Shown piece by piece: positions 30,358-41,546 of a stretch of DNA of 64,000 bases; positions within the stretch are counted from its first letter, which is position 1, and the number at the start of each line of letters is the position of its first letter. Location: the NCBI RefSeq assembly GCF_021347895.1, contig NC_067115.1, positions 14,579,876 to 14,643,875 on the forward strand, written 5' to 3'. This DNA comes from Acanthochromis polyacanthus (Eukaryota > Chordata > Actinopteri > Pomacentridae). Made by a program: the position numbers and the translations under genes. Below the pieces are notes generated by a model. The model was not told the DNA's origin, did no database searches, and saw only the letters and a program-made list of their open reading frames with translations.

Positions 30358-33300
30358 ACATGTGAGCGAGCGTGCAAAGAGTGCAGGAGATATAAAACAC
30401 CTACAAGATGCTAAGGTCTGTGTATTTGCTTGCGACAAGCACCAAGGTTAAAAACGGTGTGTGTCCTCGAGTTCCTTCCTGCACTTTTGAGATGTTGGAA
30501 AGAAGATATAGCAAGGGGAAGTCATTTTACTATCAGCTGGCCTTTACATTTCATTTTCCACTTGGCGGTTGATTCCTCGCCATCTGGTCATTATGTCTGT
30601 CCTGAAGCTTCTCCTTTCAGAATAAAGTCCTGGTATAACATCGGTCTGTTTTAGCACATCTAAGGAGTGAGTGTGTCTTTGTGTTACTGCTGTAATAAAT
30701 TGGTTTGATTCCCTGCATGTACAGGGGTCAAGTTGATGAAACACCTTGTAAAACCTGCTCCGGCTGTGTGTTAAAGGAAGGATGGGGCATTGAGCTGAGA
30801 AAGGTGTTTAATTCTGGAGGAAGAAAGAGACGTACTTATGTTTATGGCTATGAAAAAATGGCATTTTAGGACATTGGTATAGACACAAACCAACTGTTTA
30901 TTGAGAAAGTAAGTAGTATGGTCCTAAATACTTGAGTTTGTTTTTCATTAGATGCTCATAAGGGTTAGGCACATGCGATAAAATGCAGCAGCCTTGCAAT
31001 GAATGTGGCTTTTGTGAAGTTAGCAATGTTTTCTTTTGTCCGTACTGATAAAATCTTTAATACCAGTGCCAAAAAGATATGAGTTTTTGTTCTGTCACAC
31101 ATACTTAAACAATACCTCTCATCATCCAAATCTTATTTTCTATGTTTTTCACCTACTGGACATGCCTGAATGTAAAGAACTGTCTGGTAAAAAATGCATG
31201 TATAAAACTTAATTTGAATCATAATATGTTTCAGTGTCTGAAAATGAGCGTGGTGCTAAACTACATTAGGTCAAACATGACTGAAAAAACCCAAAACTGA
31301 TCTGGTGAATGGTTAAAGAATAAAACAGTATTTTTCAGACACATAAAACACAAAACCAAAAAGTTATTATAGTGGAATAAACTGCCTTGCCATAACTGTA
31401 AATTAGCTTTTCAAGGCTCTAATTCTGAGGAGGTGGTAGTTAATGGTGTGTTGGTCCTAATGTACAGCATTATATTTGTGCTGCATTGTTTCTGTATTCG
31501 TCTTCGCTCTGAGATTGCATTAAGGAAGAAGCTGCACAAAGGCAGCATTTATTGCAGAGCTATAACACTGGATTGCATTAGATTGCACAGGTGTTCACAA
31601 TATTGTGTCCACCTCCTCCTCTGTGCGTGTTTGTGTATGCATGCCAGAGAGTTTTGTGTTTGTGAACATAATTTCTAAGCAGCGTCTGCATGTTCGTGAT
31701 CTTGTTTACTTCTGGGATCCATTTCAGAAAAAAAGTCTTGTTATGCTTGCAAATTTCTGAGAGCGAGAGAGAAGTAAAATGAGAGAAGTAAAAGCAGGAA
31801 TAAAAGACAGAATCGGGGGAGAGAGAGAAAAGGAAGCAGTGGGGCAGATCAATAGTTGAGTGTTTTTTCTCCACAGTAATGATGAAATATGGTGTAAGCA
31901 GATCTGGTGCATAATCATTGCTGTGCTCCACTGTTTTTGTTCTGCTTCTGTGCGAGTGTGCCGCTTGTCCTTGTGTTATTTTGACGCGTGTGTGTAAAAG
32001 TGTGTGTGTGCGTGCGCGTTTAATGTAGCCACCCTCCACAAGTGTCTCGACTCCTTATTTACATAACCTCCCTGAGAACCAAAAAATGTGTGAAATCAAG
32101 ACAAATCCCAGCGCAACACATGCGAGAAGTCAAAAGGATTAGATGGAAAACAAGTTGAAATTCGGTTTAAGTTGCTCAAATTACTGATCTAACCTTCTTT
32201 TCTGAAATGGTTGTGTTCAAACTACAGTGTTGCTCTTCTGATCGGGGTACTCTTAGAGGAAAGTTCCCTCGTTTCCCCTCTGAGGACCTGTGGGATGATT
32301 TTTGGAGCTTTTTGAGAAGGCTCCAGTTCAAGGAGACTCCCTATTCCTCCACACACAAACAGACACACTCCACACCACAGCGATGTTGCGGTGTTGAGAT
32401 ATTGTGAATGGCGTGTTGCTGAGAAGATGCAAGGCCCTGGTAACAGGAGTATCCGTACCAGCGGTTGTCTACTAGTTGCATCATCTTTATGCGCTAACTT
32501 GCCGCAGTTTTTAACTGCAGTGTGACGATCTCAGGATTGTGGTATGAATTTCCGAACCTTTTAAAATACACACACACAGTAGATTAAGACCAAGGAGCAA
32601 AGAGAGTGAACAAAGATAGGTATATGTGTGTGCGACGCTAGCTGTGTGCCGTCACCTGTGGCACTGAATGACAACTGTTCTCCTGTGAGTTTTAATTTCT
32701 GCTCAGAGTGAAGCCTTGTATTCAAATTATACATTAAACCTGTTGTCAGTCAAAATGGATCAAATTTTAAAATCCAATCATCTCCAGAATGATCAAATGT
32801 CGCTGATGGAATAAAGAAGCAGCATCTGGAGTCAGACTTGTCTTTATTTTTCTTTAACCATTATGTTTTCTGCATATTGAGCTCTAGAACTCAGATATCT
32901 TAGAAGCCTGTGTATGATTATTTCATTACCGAGTAATCTGCTGATGTCGAGCAGTTTCCTGTTGGGGCTCTGGGAGTGAGTTTCGAAAGTCTAAGATGAC
33001 ATCTTCGAATGTCTTTATTTATCCACTACAATAGACTACTATAGAGTATTACAATAGAGTTAGAAGATCTAAAACTACTGAACAAACGCATGAACACACA
33101 ATGTATGGTTCACTATTCTGAAACCGATTCCTTCAGGTTTGTTTGGAGAGAGCTGGAGGATGAGAAAAAAAAGATTATTACTGGAATGAACTTTAAGTTC
33201 TGCTGGCTTCATTAAGATTTTCTCAGATGCAATGCAGAAAAGAGAAACACATGTCAGAAGCTGAACAAAAACAACCGGGGTGTAGTTAGGAGTATTAGAT

Positions 33301-34222
33301 TACTCTGTTGTATCACAGGACTCAGTTAAAGAGGTGGACAGTGTACGGTGGACTTTGTTGGTGACATTTTAAAATCTATAAGGGTTGCACATCATCCTGT
33401 ATTGAACTTGAGCTCAGTTAAGCGGCTATGTTGTAAGTGATGTTTTTTTCTTGTGGTTTTGCATTTTTGTTGCTAGATGATGTCTAATTTCAAACAGCTG
33501 TATATGTTTGACTTGACATAGAAACAGTAGAACACGCACATGTCCTCATGTCATAGTGCTGTGTCCGTCTGTGTGTGTGTGTGTGTGTGTTTGGCAAAAT
33601 GCCTGTCATACCATCTTAAATGAGTGATGGCAAATGGAAAACCTTAAAATGGTCACCAGGAATGTCTGAGCACAGAAGGTCACTGCTCTCCATAACACTT
33701 CTATAAGCCACAAACATATTTCCCCTTGTGCGTTTCCCTGTGTGAAACATTTGCAAAGAAGTTTCCAATGATAGTTTCTCATTAATGTGATGGATAATGA
33801 TGAATGCATCCCCACAGAGTCCACGGTGCTTACTTTGCTGTTGCGCTCAAACTTTCTCTTTGTCTCAAGTTAGTATTGCTGACCAGGGGATGTGCGGTGT
33901 CGGGGGAAATAAACCCACCATGTCGTTTAACTTATCGCTGTCTTCCTTGCAGCTCTCTGTTTGTTATTCACACACACACACGCACGCACAAAGAAAGAGA
34001 GAACTAACTTAACCTACGGTACATGCTTTTTCTCTTCAAAAAAGAGGGGGGAAAGCACTTATGAAAAAAAGGAGCCAGAGCTCAATTGCCTGACAGTGCA
34101 GTTTTTTTTGCTTGTGTTGGGAATTTGTCATCACACTCCGACTTGCTACCTGGAATGGGAAAAACGTGTCGACGCCAGGACTTTTTCTCTCCTTTAATAA
34201 CACACTTGTCTCACAAACACGC

Positions 34223-34230
34223 TCGCACAC

Positions 34231-34272
<42 letters not shown>
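34223..34272 (+). repeat. (CA)n microsatellite with CGCGCGCG core
   Basis: CA repeats on either side of a short CGCGCGC block at about 34238-34246; alternating purine-pyrimidine throughout. Confidence 0.97.
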
Positions 34273-35599
34273 TACCCTTTTTGAACTCTTAGAAAAGTGG
34301 GAAAGAGATCGCACTTCTCTCACTATACACTCTAATATGTATATGAGGGGCTAGATTGTTGCTCTTTTGCGGGTCTTTTCCTTCACTCTGCCTGTGTTCT
34401 CTTCATCTCCCCTCTTCGCCTCTCTGTCTGTCTGTGTTATCATGCTTATTTCACGCTCTGCATACCTCCCAGTTAATAGCTTCCTGCTCTTTCCTCCACA
34501 CACATCCACACACACACAAACTCAGAGCTCATACTGGTGTCTTTTCTTCCCCCTAGTCACTCCTCAGTTCCTCACCCTCTCTCCATGGTCCTGTATCTCT
34601 GCCTTTCTCGACGCGCAGGTTGCCGTTATCTCCAATCTGATTCCTAATTCTCAATTAGCCTCCACACAGTGCTCATCATTAATTATTTACCAACTGCCTC
34701 AACACTCTCGGCCCACGCTAGATCAATGAGCGCTCCGCTTTTTTTTTTAACAAAGGCAAGGTGGACTGTGGCCAGGAGCTGAGTTTTTATATCTGAGGTT
34801 TTAATTCACGTTCCCTACATTTTTCTTCCGCTTTTGTGTCTCTCCCATCATGTCCTCTCCGCGTCCTGCTGTGCGTCTCCGCTGCCTCTCTCGGCTGCCA
34901 TCCTTTGTGCTCTCCGTTATTGCTCAGAGAGTTGCCTGAGGGAGAAGACGCAGTTAAGGCAGTTGTTATGGTCGGATTATTCAATAAACACAGCCCCTGC
35001 CAGCGCATCACAACGACTTGTGACTCTTACAATCTATTCTTGATCATTCTCTGTGTGCCGACTTGTTTATGCTTGCGTACGCCCACGCACGCCTGCCCTT
35101 GGGTCGTTTTTGGAGCTACTAATCTGGCCATTTATTTTCCCTCGGTGTGTGTTTGTGTGTCTGTGTGTCTGTGTGCAGCATGCCACCAGCTTTTAAGTAG
35201 GAAGTCTCTTTCTAAGAAATTCCTCTCTGTGTGTCTAAGGCCGGAGCTAAAGGTTCTCTCAAACAAGATTAATTAGAGCTGAGCCTGAAGCCAGCCACAC
35301 ACACACACCCAGAGTTCATCATCCTGGTCATCTGCACCGCATGTCTTGTGCCGTTTCCAGTGCTCTTTAATCTATCTTTATAAGCCCCCTGATCACCGCG
35401 TTCACCTTCTGCCACACAATTACTCCTGTTTTCATCTCTTCTCCAGGACTTGATTTGTCAACAAGACGCAATGTGAAGCTTTCCTTTCTTCCTTTGTGTG
35501 TGTGTGAGAACAGGGAGATGGTCAGCAGTGGTTTCATTGCACTGGATCAGCTTCAAAACTTCTAATTGGAGGTTTTAGTCGTGGTCGTTGCTGAGTTCA

Positions 35600-36200
35600 G
35601 GCTTTTTTTTTTTTTCAACCCCAATCCCCCTCCATCCATTCCTCCCTCTCCTCCCTCCCTCGCTCCCCCTCTCAACAGCTAAGCTCTTACAAATGTGTTG
35701 AGGATGCATTTTCACCCAAACGCTTTCCCACTCCCCCCCCCTTCTTCCTCTTTCTCTATGCCCTCCTCGCCGTCCTCCTCCTCGTCTTCGTTTCTCCCCT
35801 CCATCCCCACCCCTGTCCTCCTCCTCTTCCTCCTCCCTACTCACTCGCCTCTCTTTTTCTTCTCTTCTTTCTCCCTTGTCATTTGCAGCCCCCACCCCAC
35901 CCCATCCCACCCCGGTCCTCTCTCCATACTCAGCATTTTTCTCGGCTGTGGGTGTGATGTCTCTGTGTAACGCTAATCAGCTCTGGAGACGTCAGCATTC
36001 TTTCAGTCCTCCTTCACCACCACCACCACCACCCTTCCTTCTCCTCCTCCATCCTCCTTTCTTTACCTACTCTTTCTTCACCTTGCCATCTCATCGGTTC
36101 CTCTTTTTTTCTCCTGACTTTCTCCTCTGTTCTCGTCTTCTTGCCGTATTTTGCTCATCTCCACCACCCCTCACCTCTCCCTCCATCCTCATGTCCCGTC
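35600..36200 (+). repeat. strongly pyrimidine-rich (CT) region
   Basis: Nearly all bases on the + strand are C or T for long stretches (35605-35680, 35730-35880, 36005-36180), including a run of Cs at 35733-35741 and a CCACCACCACCACCACC run near 36016-36032. This asymmetry yields false ORFs on both strands. It lies in the putative mafg intron 1. Confidence 0.9.
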
Positions 36201-36400
36201 CTCTGTGTTTGTGTGTGTTGTCTCTCCACTGTAACCGTAAGCAGCTCTGCTCTGGAGTCGTCAGCGTTCTTTCACTTGCTCCATAAAAATACAGCCTGCC
36301 ACAGCAAAAAGCTGTCTGTTGTAGCAACAGTGGCTGTGGCATTGACCACACCGCAGCGATCACCCCACAAGCATTATGGGAAGGACACCTCTGGCCCTTT

Positions 36401-36426
36401 GTGTGTGTGTGTGTGTGTGTGTGTGT
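36401..36426 (+). repeat. (GT)n microsatellite
   Basis: Thirteen or so TG units in the putative mafg intron. Confidence 0.95.
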
Positions 36427-38286
36427 CTGAGTGTTCGCCCAAGATGAATGGCGATGCCTTTGCTCAGCAGATGATCCTTAACCTGAGTGACTTACACATG
36501 GGCCAAGCTCTCCGACAAAACACACACAGTTTTGTGCTGTGGTGTAGGTCAGTTTTTTTGTCTAACCTTGATGAAAAAGGAACCAAAGTTAATCTACTGT
36601 CCTCGTCTCCAAGTGTCGACTACTAAAGCTTCAACTCTAACTATAGCTACAGATGAGGCAAGTTTTTTTCATTGTTTTTACCCAAAATATGCATTTTCCT
36701 TTGCAAAATACATATCTATGGTTATTTTTTTAGCTTTTATTTTCTATTGGATAGGGCAGCTGGTGACAGGAAATTGAAATTGCATTGTTTGTATCTGTTT
36801 GTCTGTTAGCTTGTATAGATCTTCTTCCCTTTATTTGCGTGTCGCCTTGTCTCTTGGTTTGTTACTACAACCTGCCTATTGGAAGAATAATGTGAAACCA
36901 TCGGCAGGGCTGTATATTCTGTCCTATTGTTGGTGCGTGAGACAAATACTAATATAAAATGGCTTCATAGTGCAACTGGAGGTTTATTGTGATAATCACT
37001 TAGTCATCTTACTTTTTTAAAGCAAAAATAGTCATCTCAGATGGTTAAAAACTCCATTCGGTCAGAGTTTTTTTTCAACTTGCCACCTATCTGCATACTT
37101 GAGGACATATCATGTGTGAAATATGCAATCAATACCTTGGCTGATCATCTATCAAGAAACATATGTCCAGACTTTCGAGGTTTCATATATACTTAACACA
37201 AAGAACTGATCTTGTGGGATAGAGCTTTCTGTATCATTTTTCTTCCTCAGAATTGCTTTCCGGCTTTACTACAAATGGCAAAATTACTCCAATGTTATAG
37301 CTTTCCATTGTGTGGTGTAGAGCAGTTCTTCAGTGTTTGAACTTCAGCAGATAGAGATGTGTGCATGGAGAGAAAGGCAAAGCGTTCATGTATTTTAGAG
37401 AGAGCTATAGTGTAGTGTTGCATCTAAAACATTTAAGGCAGGAAAGGTTATTTTTACTTTGATACACAGGGATGAGTTTTTAAAGGTTTAATTAACGATG
37501 GGAGAGGGACTTTAATGTATGTCATGGATAATATCTTTAGGTTTGGACTGCTGGTGGGACAGAATTGCTGCAACTCATGATTATTTCCATTGGCGATTCG
37601 TCTGTTGATTTTTTTTTTTATTAGCTTTTTGGTCTATAAAAGTCAGATAATTGTGAAAAAAATCTGTTTCCCAAAGCCCTGTCTAGTTTCTTGCCATACA
37701 CATTATATATTATATTAAGGAAGCTCGCATTTAAAAAAAACAAAAAACCTAATGAATCAATTATTGAAATAGTTAGCAACTAATCTTTGCAGCACAGTTG
37801 AACATGACAAGTAATTTGAAGATGATTCCTTGAACTGTGATGCTACCTTCTTCTGGTAATAATAATACAGGTCAGAACAGACAAAAAAAAAGGGAGAGGG
37901 GTATGATATGCAGCAAACACCCAGAACCAGACATGGATGTTACAGTTACATGGTATTCTTATTGAATGTTTAACCATTCTGCTACAAGGATGTGCTGCTA
38001 CTTGGCAGATGAATCTATAATTAAAATAGCGATTTGTTGTCACCATAGCACCAGTACCATCTTTTCTCAGCTGTGACTTAGTTGGATTTGCTCGTGATCA
38101 GATTTAGTTACTGTTTATTTTGTTCACAAAATTGGCACATCTTGTAATCAGAATTTTTCTCATCTTTCCTGAACACATTTTTCAACCCACAAGCAGTGAT
38201 CGGTGACTGTTAGTGAAAGAGTATCTGAAAGAAGACACTTGCAAACAACAAAAATGATTGTAAAAGATCTATATCAGTGTGGATGC

Positions 38287-38690
38287 ACAGTACTGAGCAA
38301 ATGTTTAAGGCAAGCGAAGTGAGAATGCTACAAAACTAATGCCATGTATTAGTTTTTAATAATATCAAACAAAGTGCAGTGAGCAATAATCAGATCGATC
38401 TGTGGTGTGTACAGTTGTGCATTGATTTTTTTTTTTTTTGCTGCTTGGTCAGGAGGTTGTTCCAGGCATCTTGGAGAACTTGCCACAGATCTTCTGGGGC
38501 TTTCATGCTGTTGTCTGTCTCATCATATACAGACTCCATGACGCTGAGAGCAGGACTCTCTGGGAGCAAAGCCATCTGCTCTTGTCAGTGAAGATACCTC
38601 TTTATGACTGACCGTATGTTTGGAGTTGTTGTGATGTCGCAGAATTAATTTGGCATTAATCAAACGCCTCTCTGATGGTCTTGTGTCGAA
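38287..38690 (-). mobile_element. Tc1-type transposon remnant, 3' part of transposase on minus strand
   Basis: The left edge CAGTACTGAGCAAATGTTTA resembles the terminal repeat of a fish Tc1-type family. On the minus strand 38390-38575 encodes SPALSVMESVYDETD then APEDLWQVLQDAWNNL, matching the C-terminal ..SPDL..ESVWD..EELWQVLQDAWNNLP.. of those transposases. The rest of the gene and the other terminus are missing, so the copy is dead. Confidence 0.75.
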
Positions 38691-40103
38691 ACATCTAAAG
38701 TGATTTTAATTATGTTTAAATTAAATATGGCATCAAACCTCTGCAATGTACACAACAACTCTCCACTTTCCACACGTATCAGCATTGTTTGGCTCGTTAA
38801 ACACCCACGTTTACACGTATTTGCAGTCAGCCGTTTTACATGTGTGTTTTACTGTGCCCCGCTGGCATGGCAGCAGGGATATGTGTATGTGAGCGTGCTT
38901 TTTGTTTGTATGTAGATGGAGTGTGGGGGGTTTGGGCACAGGGGAAATAAACCAGCGCCTGCCAGGGAAACAGCCTCCTATTTGCCCCTCTGTTTTCACT
39001 CCCACCCCCTTTGCTCTCCTCTTTTTACCACCCCCACCCCCAGCAGCCACCCTCAGTCTTCATCTCCTCCAAACCATCTTTTGTGTGAGGATGCTTCTCC
39101 AGCTCCGGGAAGCTGCATCCCAACAAAATGCAAGAGTGCAGTAATGCAGGCATTTGAGATGAAGCTCGTAGACGCACAGTTAAAGGAAAGAACGTGCATA
39201 ATTGACTGATCCGAACCCATTAAGAAGAGTTTGAAGTACTGAAGTCAAATGCTTTGAATGAAGAGGCGCCTTTGCTCCATCGGATTGAACCTCACATGTG
39301 AGGAAAAGTGTAGCATCGCTCTTTTCCCATGTTCTCCATCATTTTGTAGAATTTTAAACAGAATTTTTTAGTTGGCATGTTTTGTGTGCATGCATAATTA
39401 CTTGTATGTGCTTGCTGGTTTGTTTTTCTTTGATCTACAGCTATTTATAACTATAGGATATGTGGCAGCGTATGCACAAACACTCATGCACCCTCAGAGA
39501 CAGACAGACAGAGTTGCATTGTGGGGGAAGCTCACTGGCACGCTCGGTGCAGTGCTTTTGGTAGAAAAGAATGAAGATGAAACAAGACGCGTCGCCTCAC
39601 ATCTCTTAAATGTCATCACCTCCCCAAAGAAGGAGCTTTTTAAATTACCCAACTGGAGTGAATGAAATAGGAGGCATTTCCAAATATACCTCTTACTTGT
39701 TTCCCCCGGTGTGAAATACATTAGAGAGTGTAAATATATACAGTGAGAGAACAGGCTGTCTTTAATCAGCAAATTGGTTTAACTAAAGTTCTGATTCAGC
39801 AGTATCAGGTGCAGCGGTTTGGCTGGAGAAGCAGGTTTTTTATGCTTTGAGGAGAACTGCATTTCACTATCTGTTAAACAGCCAATCACACGTGAGCTCG
39901 TTCTCCCATTGACCCCCATCCTGCCCTCTGGGGCTCCCTGAAGCCTGCAGCTATATTTTAAGCAAATCCTCACATTTGGGGAAGAAGCTGGGGGTGGAGA
40001 GAGAGAGAGAGGAGGGGGTAAAAAAAAAAGAGAGAGAGGAGAATAGAAATTTGTGTGGAAGGAGAGAGAGAGAGAGAGAGAGAGAGGAGTGAGATCAGGA
40101 ATC

Positions 40104-40143
40104 TGCTGAGTCATCATGACTGGTCTCATGATGATCGCTCAGC
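40104..40143 (+). promoter_or_regulatory. MARE/ARE inside an inverted repeat, 0.8 kb upstream of the mafg ATG
   Basis: TGCTGAGTCAT at 40104-40114 reads ATGACTCAGCA on the minus strand, a full match to the ARE core RTGAYNNNGCR that also contains the AP-1 core TGAGTCA. The flanks are inverted: GCTGAGTCATCATGA (40105-40119) pairs with TCATGATGATCGCTCAGC (40126-40143) except for a 3-base insertion. Regulatory use is inferred from known NRF2/small-MAF control of MafG. Confidence 0.45.
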
Positions 40144-40170
40144 AGCAGCAACAATAGCCGCCCTTTATCG

Positions 40171-40197
40171 AGCACACACACACACACACACACACAG
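40171..40197 (+). repeat. (CA)n microsatellite
   Basis: CA run just downstream of the ARE-containing inverted repeat. A (GA)n tract lies upstream at about 40060-40086, and a further GA tract at 39997-40013. Confidence 0.95.
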
Positions 40198-40914
40198 GTC
40201 TGAGATGAGAGCAAGACCAACAACACACCACACAAAGCATCTCATTGAGAGCTTGTGGCGATGCTCATCCGTGGAGCCGTGTGCTCTAAGGTCTGATCTC
40301 ATCTTTTGCACTTCCATGCTGGCTCTTTGTTGACTCACACTGTTGTGTCTCCATCCTTTTGTCTCTTGTTTCCACTTTGCTGCATTTCATTTCGGTTTGA
40401 TTTCATGTTTATCCTCAGAGTAGCTGCAGGTCTAGTTCTGTTGTTCTACTTTGCTAAGGTGTGTGTGTGCACGTGTGTGTATTTGTGAGGCTCTGACAGT
40501 TGGTTTTTCCCCTGGAGTCCTTCCCACAAATTTTACCACTTCCTCTGCGTTCACACTCATTTCATTCCTATTGGCCTGAAGCCAGCCAATAAGAGCCTAA
40601 CAACACAAAGGTAGTGGGCACTGTCAGTGTAACCACAAGGAACAGGAAGTCGGGGAAATTCTAAGAAAAGTTTGTGACACTTTCACTCATACAATCTGAT
40701 ACCGACGCATAGCAGTGTGATATGCTCCACAACAGAAAATTTAGATTTGGTATGTCTCCACTTTTCTTGGTAGGTACTGATCTACAATTTAATACATTTC
40801 TGCTGATACCTGGGAACAGAGGTCTTTAGTAATGTGGTTTGATGTTCATTGCTTTATGCATGTTGCTTTCCTGCATATCCACAGGTCTGTTCAGAAGAGC
40901 AAGGCTCTTGTGGC

Positions 40915-41546
40915 ATGACGACGACTAACAAAGGAAATAAAGCCTTGAAGGTAAGCGAGTCTTACGCTGACATCTCTGGATTCGATATGCTGCTCCGTCT
41001 CCGTCTCACTCCCTTCTTTCCTCCTGTTTCGCCCAGGTGAAGCGTGAGCCAGGTGAGAATGGCACCAGCCTCACAGACGAGGAGCTGGTGACCATGTCGG
41101 TGCGGGAGCTGAACCAGCACCTGCGGGGGCTCTCCAAAGAAGAGATCCTGCAACTGAAACAGCGGCGGCGCACCCTGAAGAACCGGGGCTACGCCGCCAG
41201 CTGCAGGGTGAAGCGGGTCACCCAGAAGGAGGAGCTGGAGAAGCAGAAGGCCCAGCTGCAGAAGGAGGTGGACAAACTGGCCAACGAGAATGCGTCGATG
41301 CGCGTCGAGCTGGACGCTCTTAGGTCTAAGTATGAGGCGTTGCAGACCTTCGCCAGGACTGTGGCCCGAAGCCCAACTGTCGGGGTCGGCGTCAGGGCTG
41401 GAGGGGAGGAGGAGGAGCAGGAGGTGGGGTGGCGTCATCGGTCCATCGGCCCGCTCATACCAGGGAAGGTGGCGACGGCGACGAGCGTGATTACAATAGT
41501 GAAGTCAAAACAGATGCACGGTCTTGAGGGAAGTGAAGATAGATGA
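40915..41546 (+). CDS. mafg: small MAF bZIP transcription factor MafG, C-terminus frameshifted
   Basis: A small MAF protein, which lacks a transactivation domain, heterodimerises with CNC factors (NRF2, NF-E2, BACH) and binds MARE/ARE sites in the nucleus. Coding exons: 40915-40950 ([12 protein letters not shown]) and 41037-41546, giving 181 aa. The 86-bp intron is phase 0 (AAG|GTAAGC ... GCCCAG|GTG). Visible: sumoylation-type VKRE at residues 13-16, extended homology region (about 24-50), basic region [21 protein letters not shown] (split at 53-73, with NRGYAASCR at 61-69) and a leucine zipper (about 76-113). Human MAFG is 162 aa. KREPGENG and SITIVKSK-type ends identify MAFG rather than MAFK or MAFF. 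An Asp/Glu-rich insert follows TVARSP. A one-base shortage in the A-run at 41507-41510 replaces the conserved TDARS end with [11 protein letters not shown]; the conserved end is readable in the next frame, stopping at 41525-41527. Confidence 0.96.

Larger units (their letters stand above)
27838..40884 (+). other. mafg: putative mafg intron 1 (about 13 kb), no other gene recognised
   Basis: I find no exon with a recognisable product between the CpG island and 40885. The interval contains CA/TG microsatellites (30319-30357, 33571-33592, 34223-34272, 36401-36426, 40171-40197), a strongly CT-rich segment (35600-36200), a Tc1-type remnant on the minus strand (38287-38690), a GA tract (about 40060-40086) and an ARE-containing inverted repeat (40104-40143). 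Several GC-moderate, non-repetitive stretches could be conserved regulatory DNA, but this cannot be judged without alignment. Confidence 0.5.

Noticed and set aside
35575..36626. Several ORFs of 90-160 codons on both strands
   Set aside because: Low-complexity Ser/Pro/Leu or Arg/Glu/Gly products of the polypyrimidine tract.
41037..41039. Initiation of mafg at codon GTG 41037
   Set aside because: GTG is an internal valine after a splice acceptor; the conserved start [12 protein letters not shown] lies in the exon at 40915-40950.
40915..41546. MAFK or MAFF identity for the small MAF gene
   Set aside because: [21 protein letters not shown] and the ITIVKSK tail (with TDARS out of frame) match MAFG; MAFK has a KKEAGEN-type start and a different tail.
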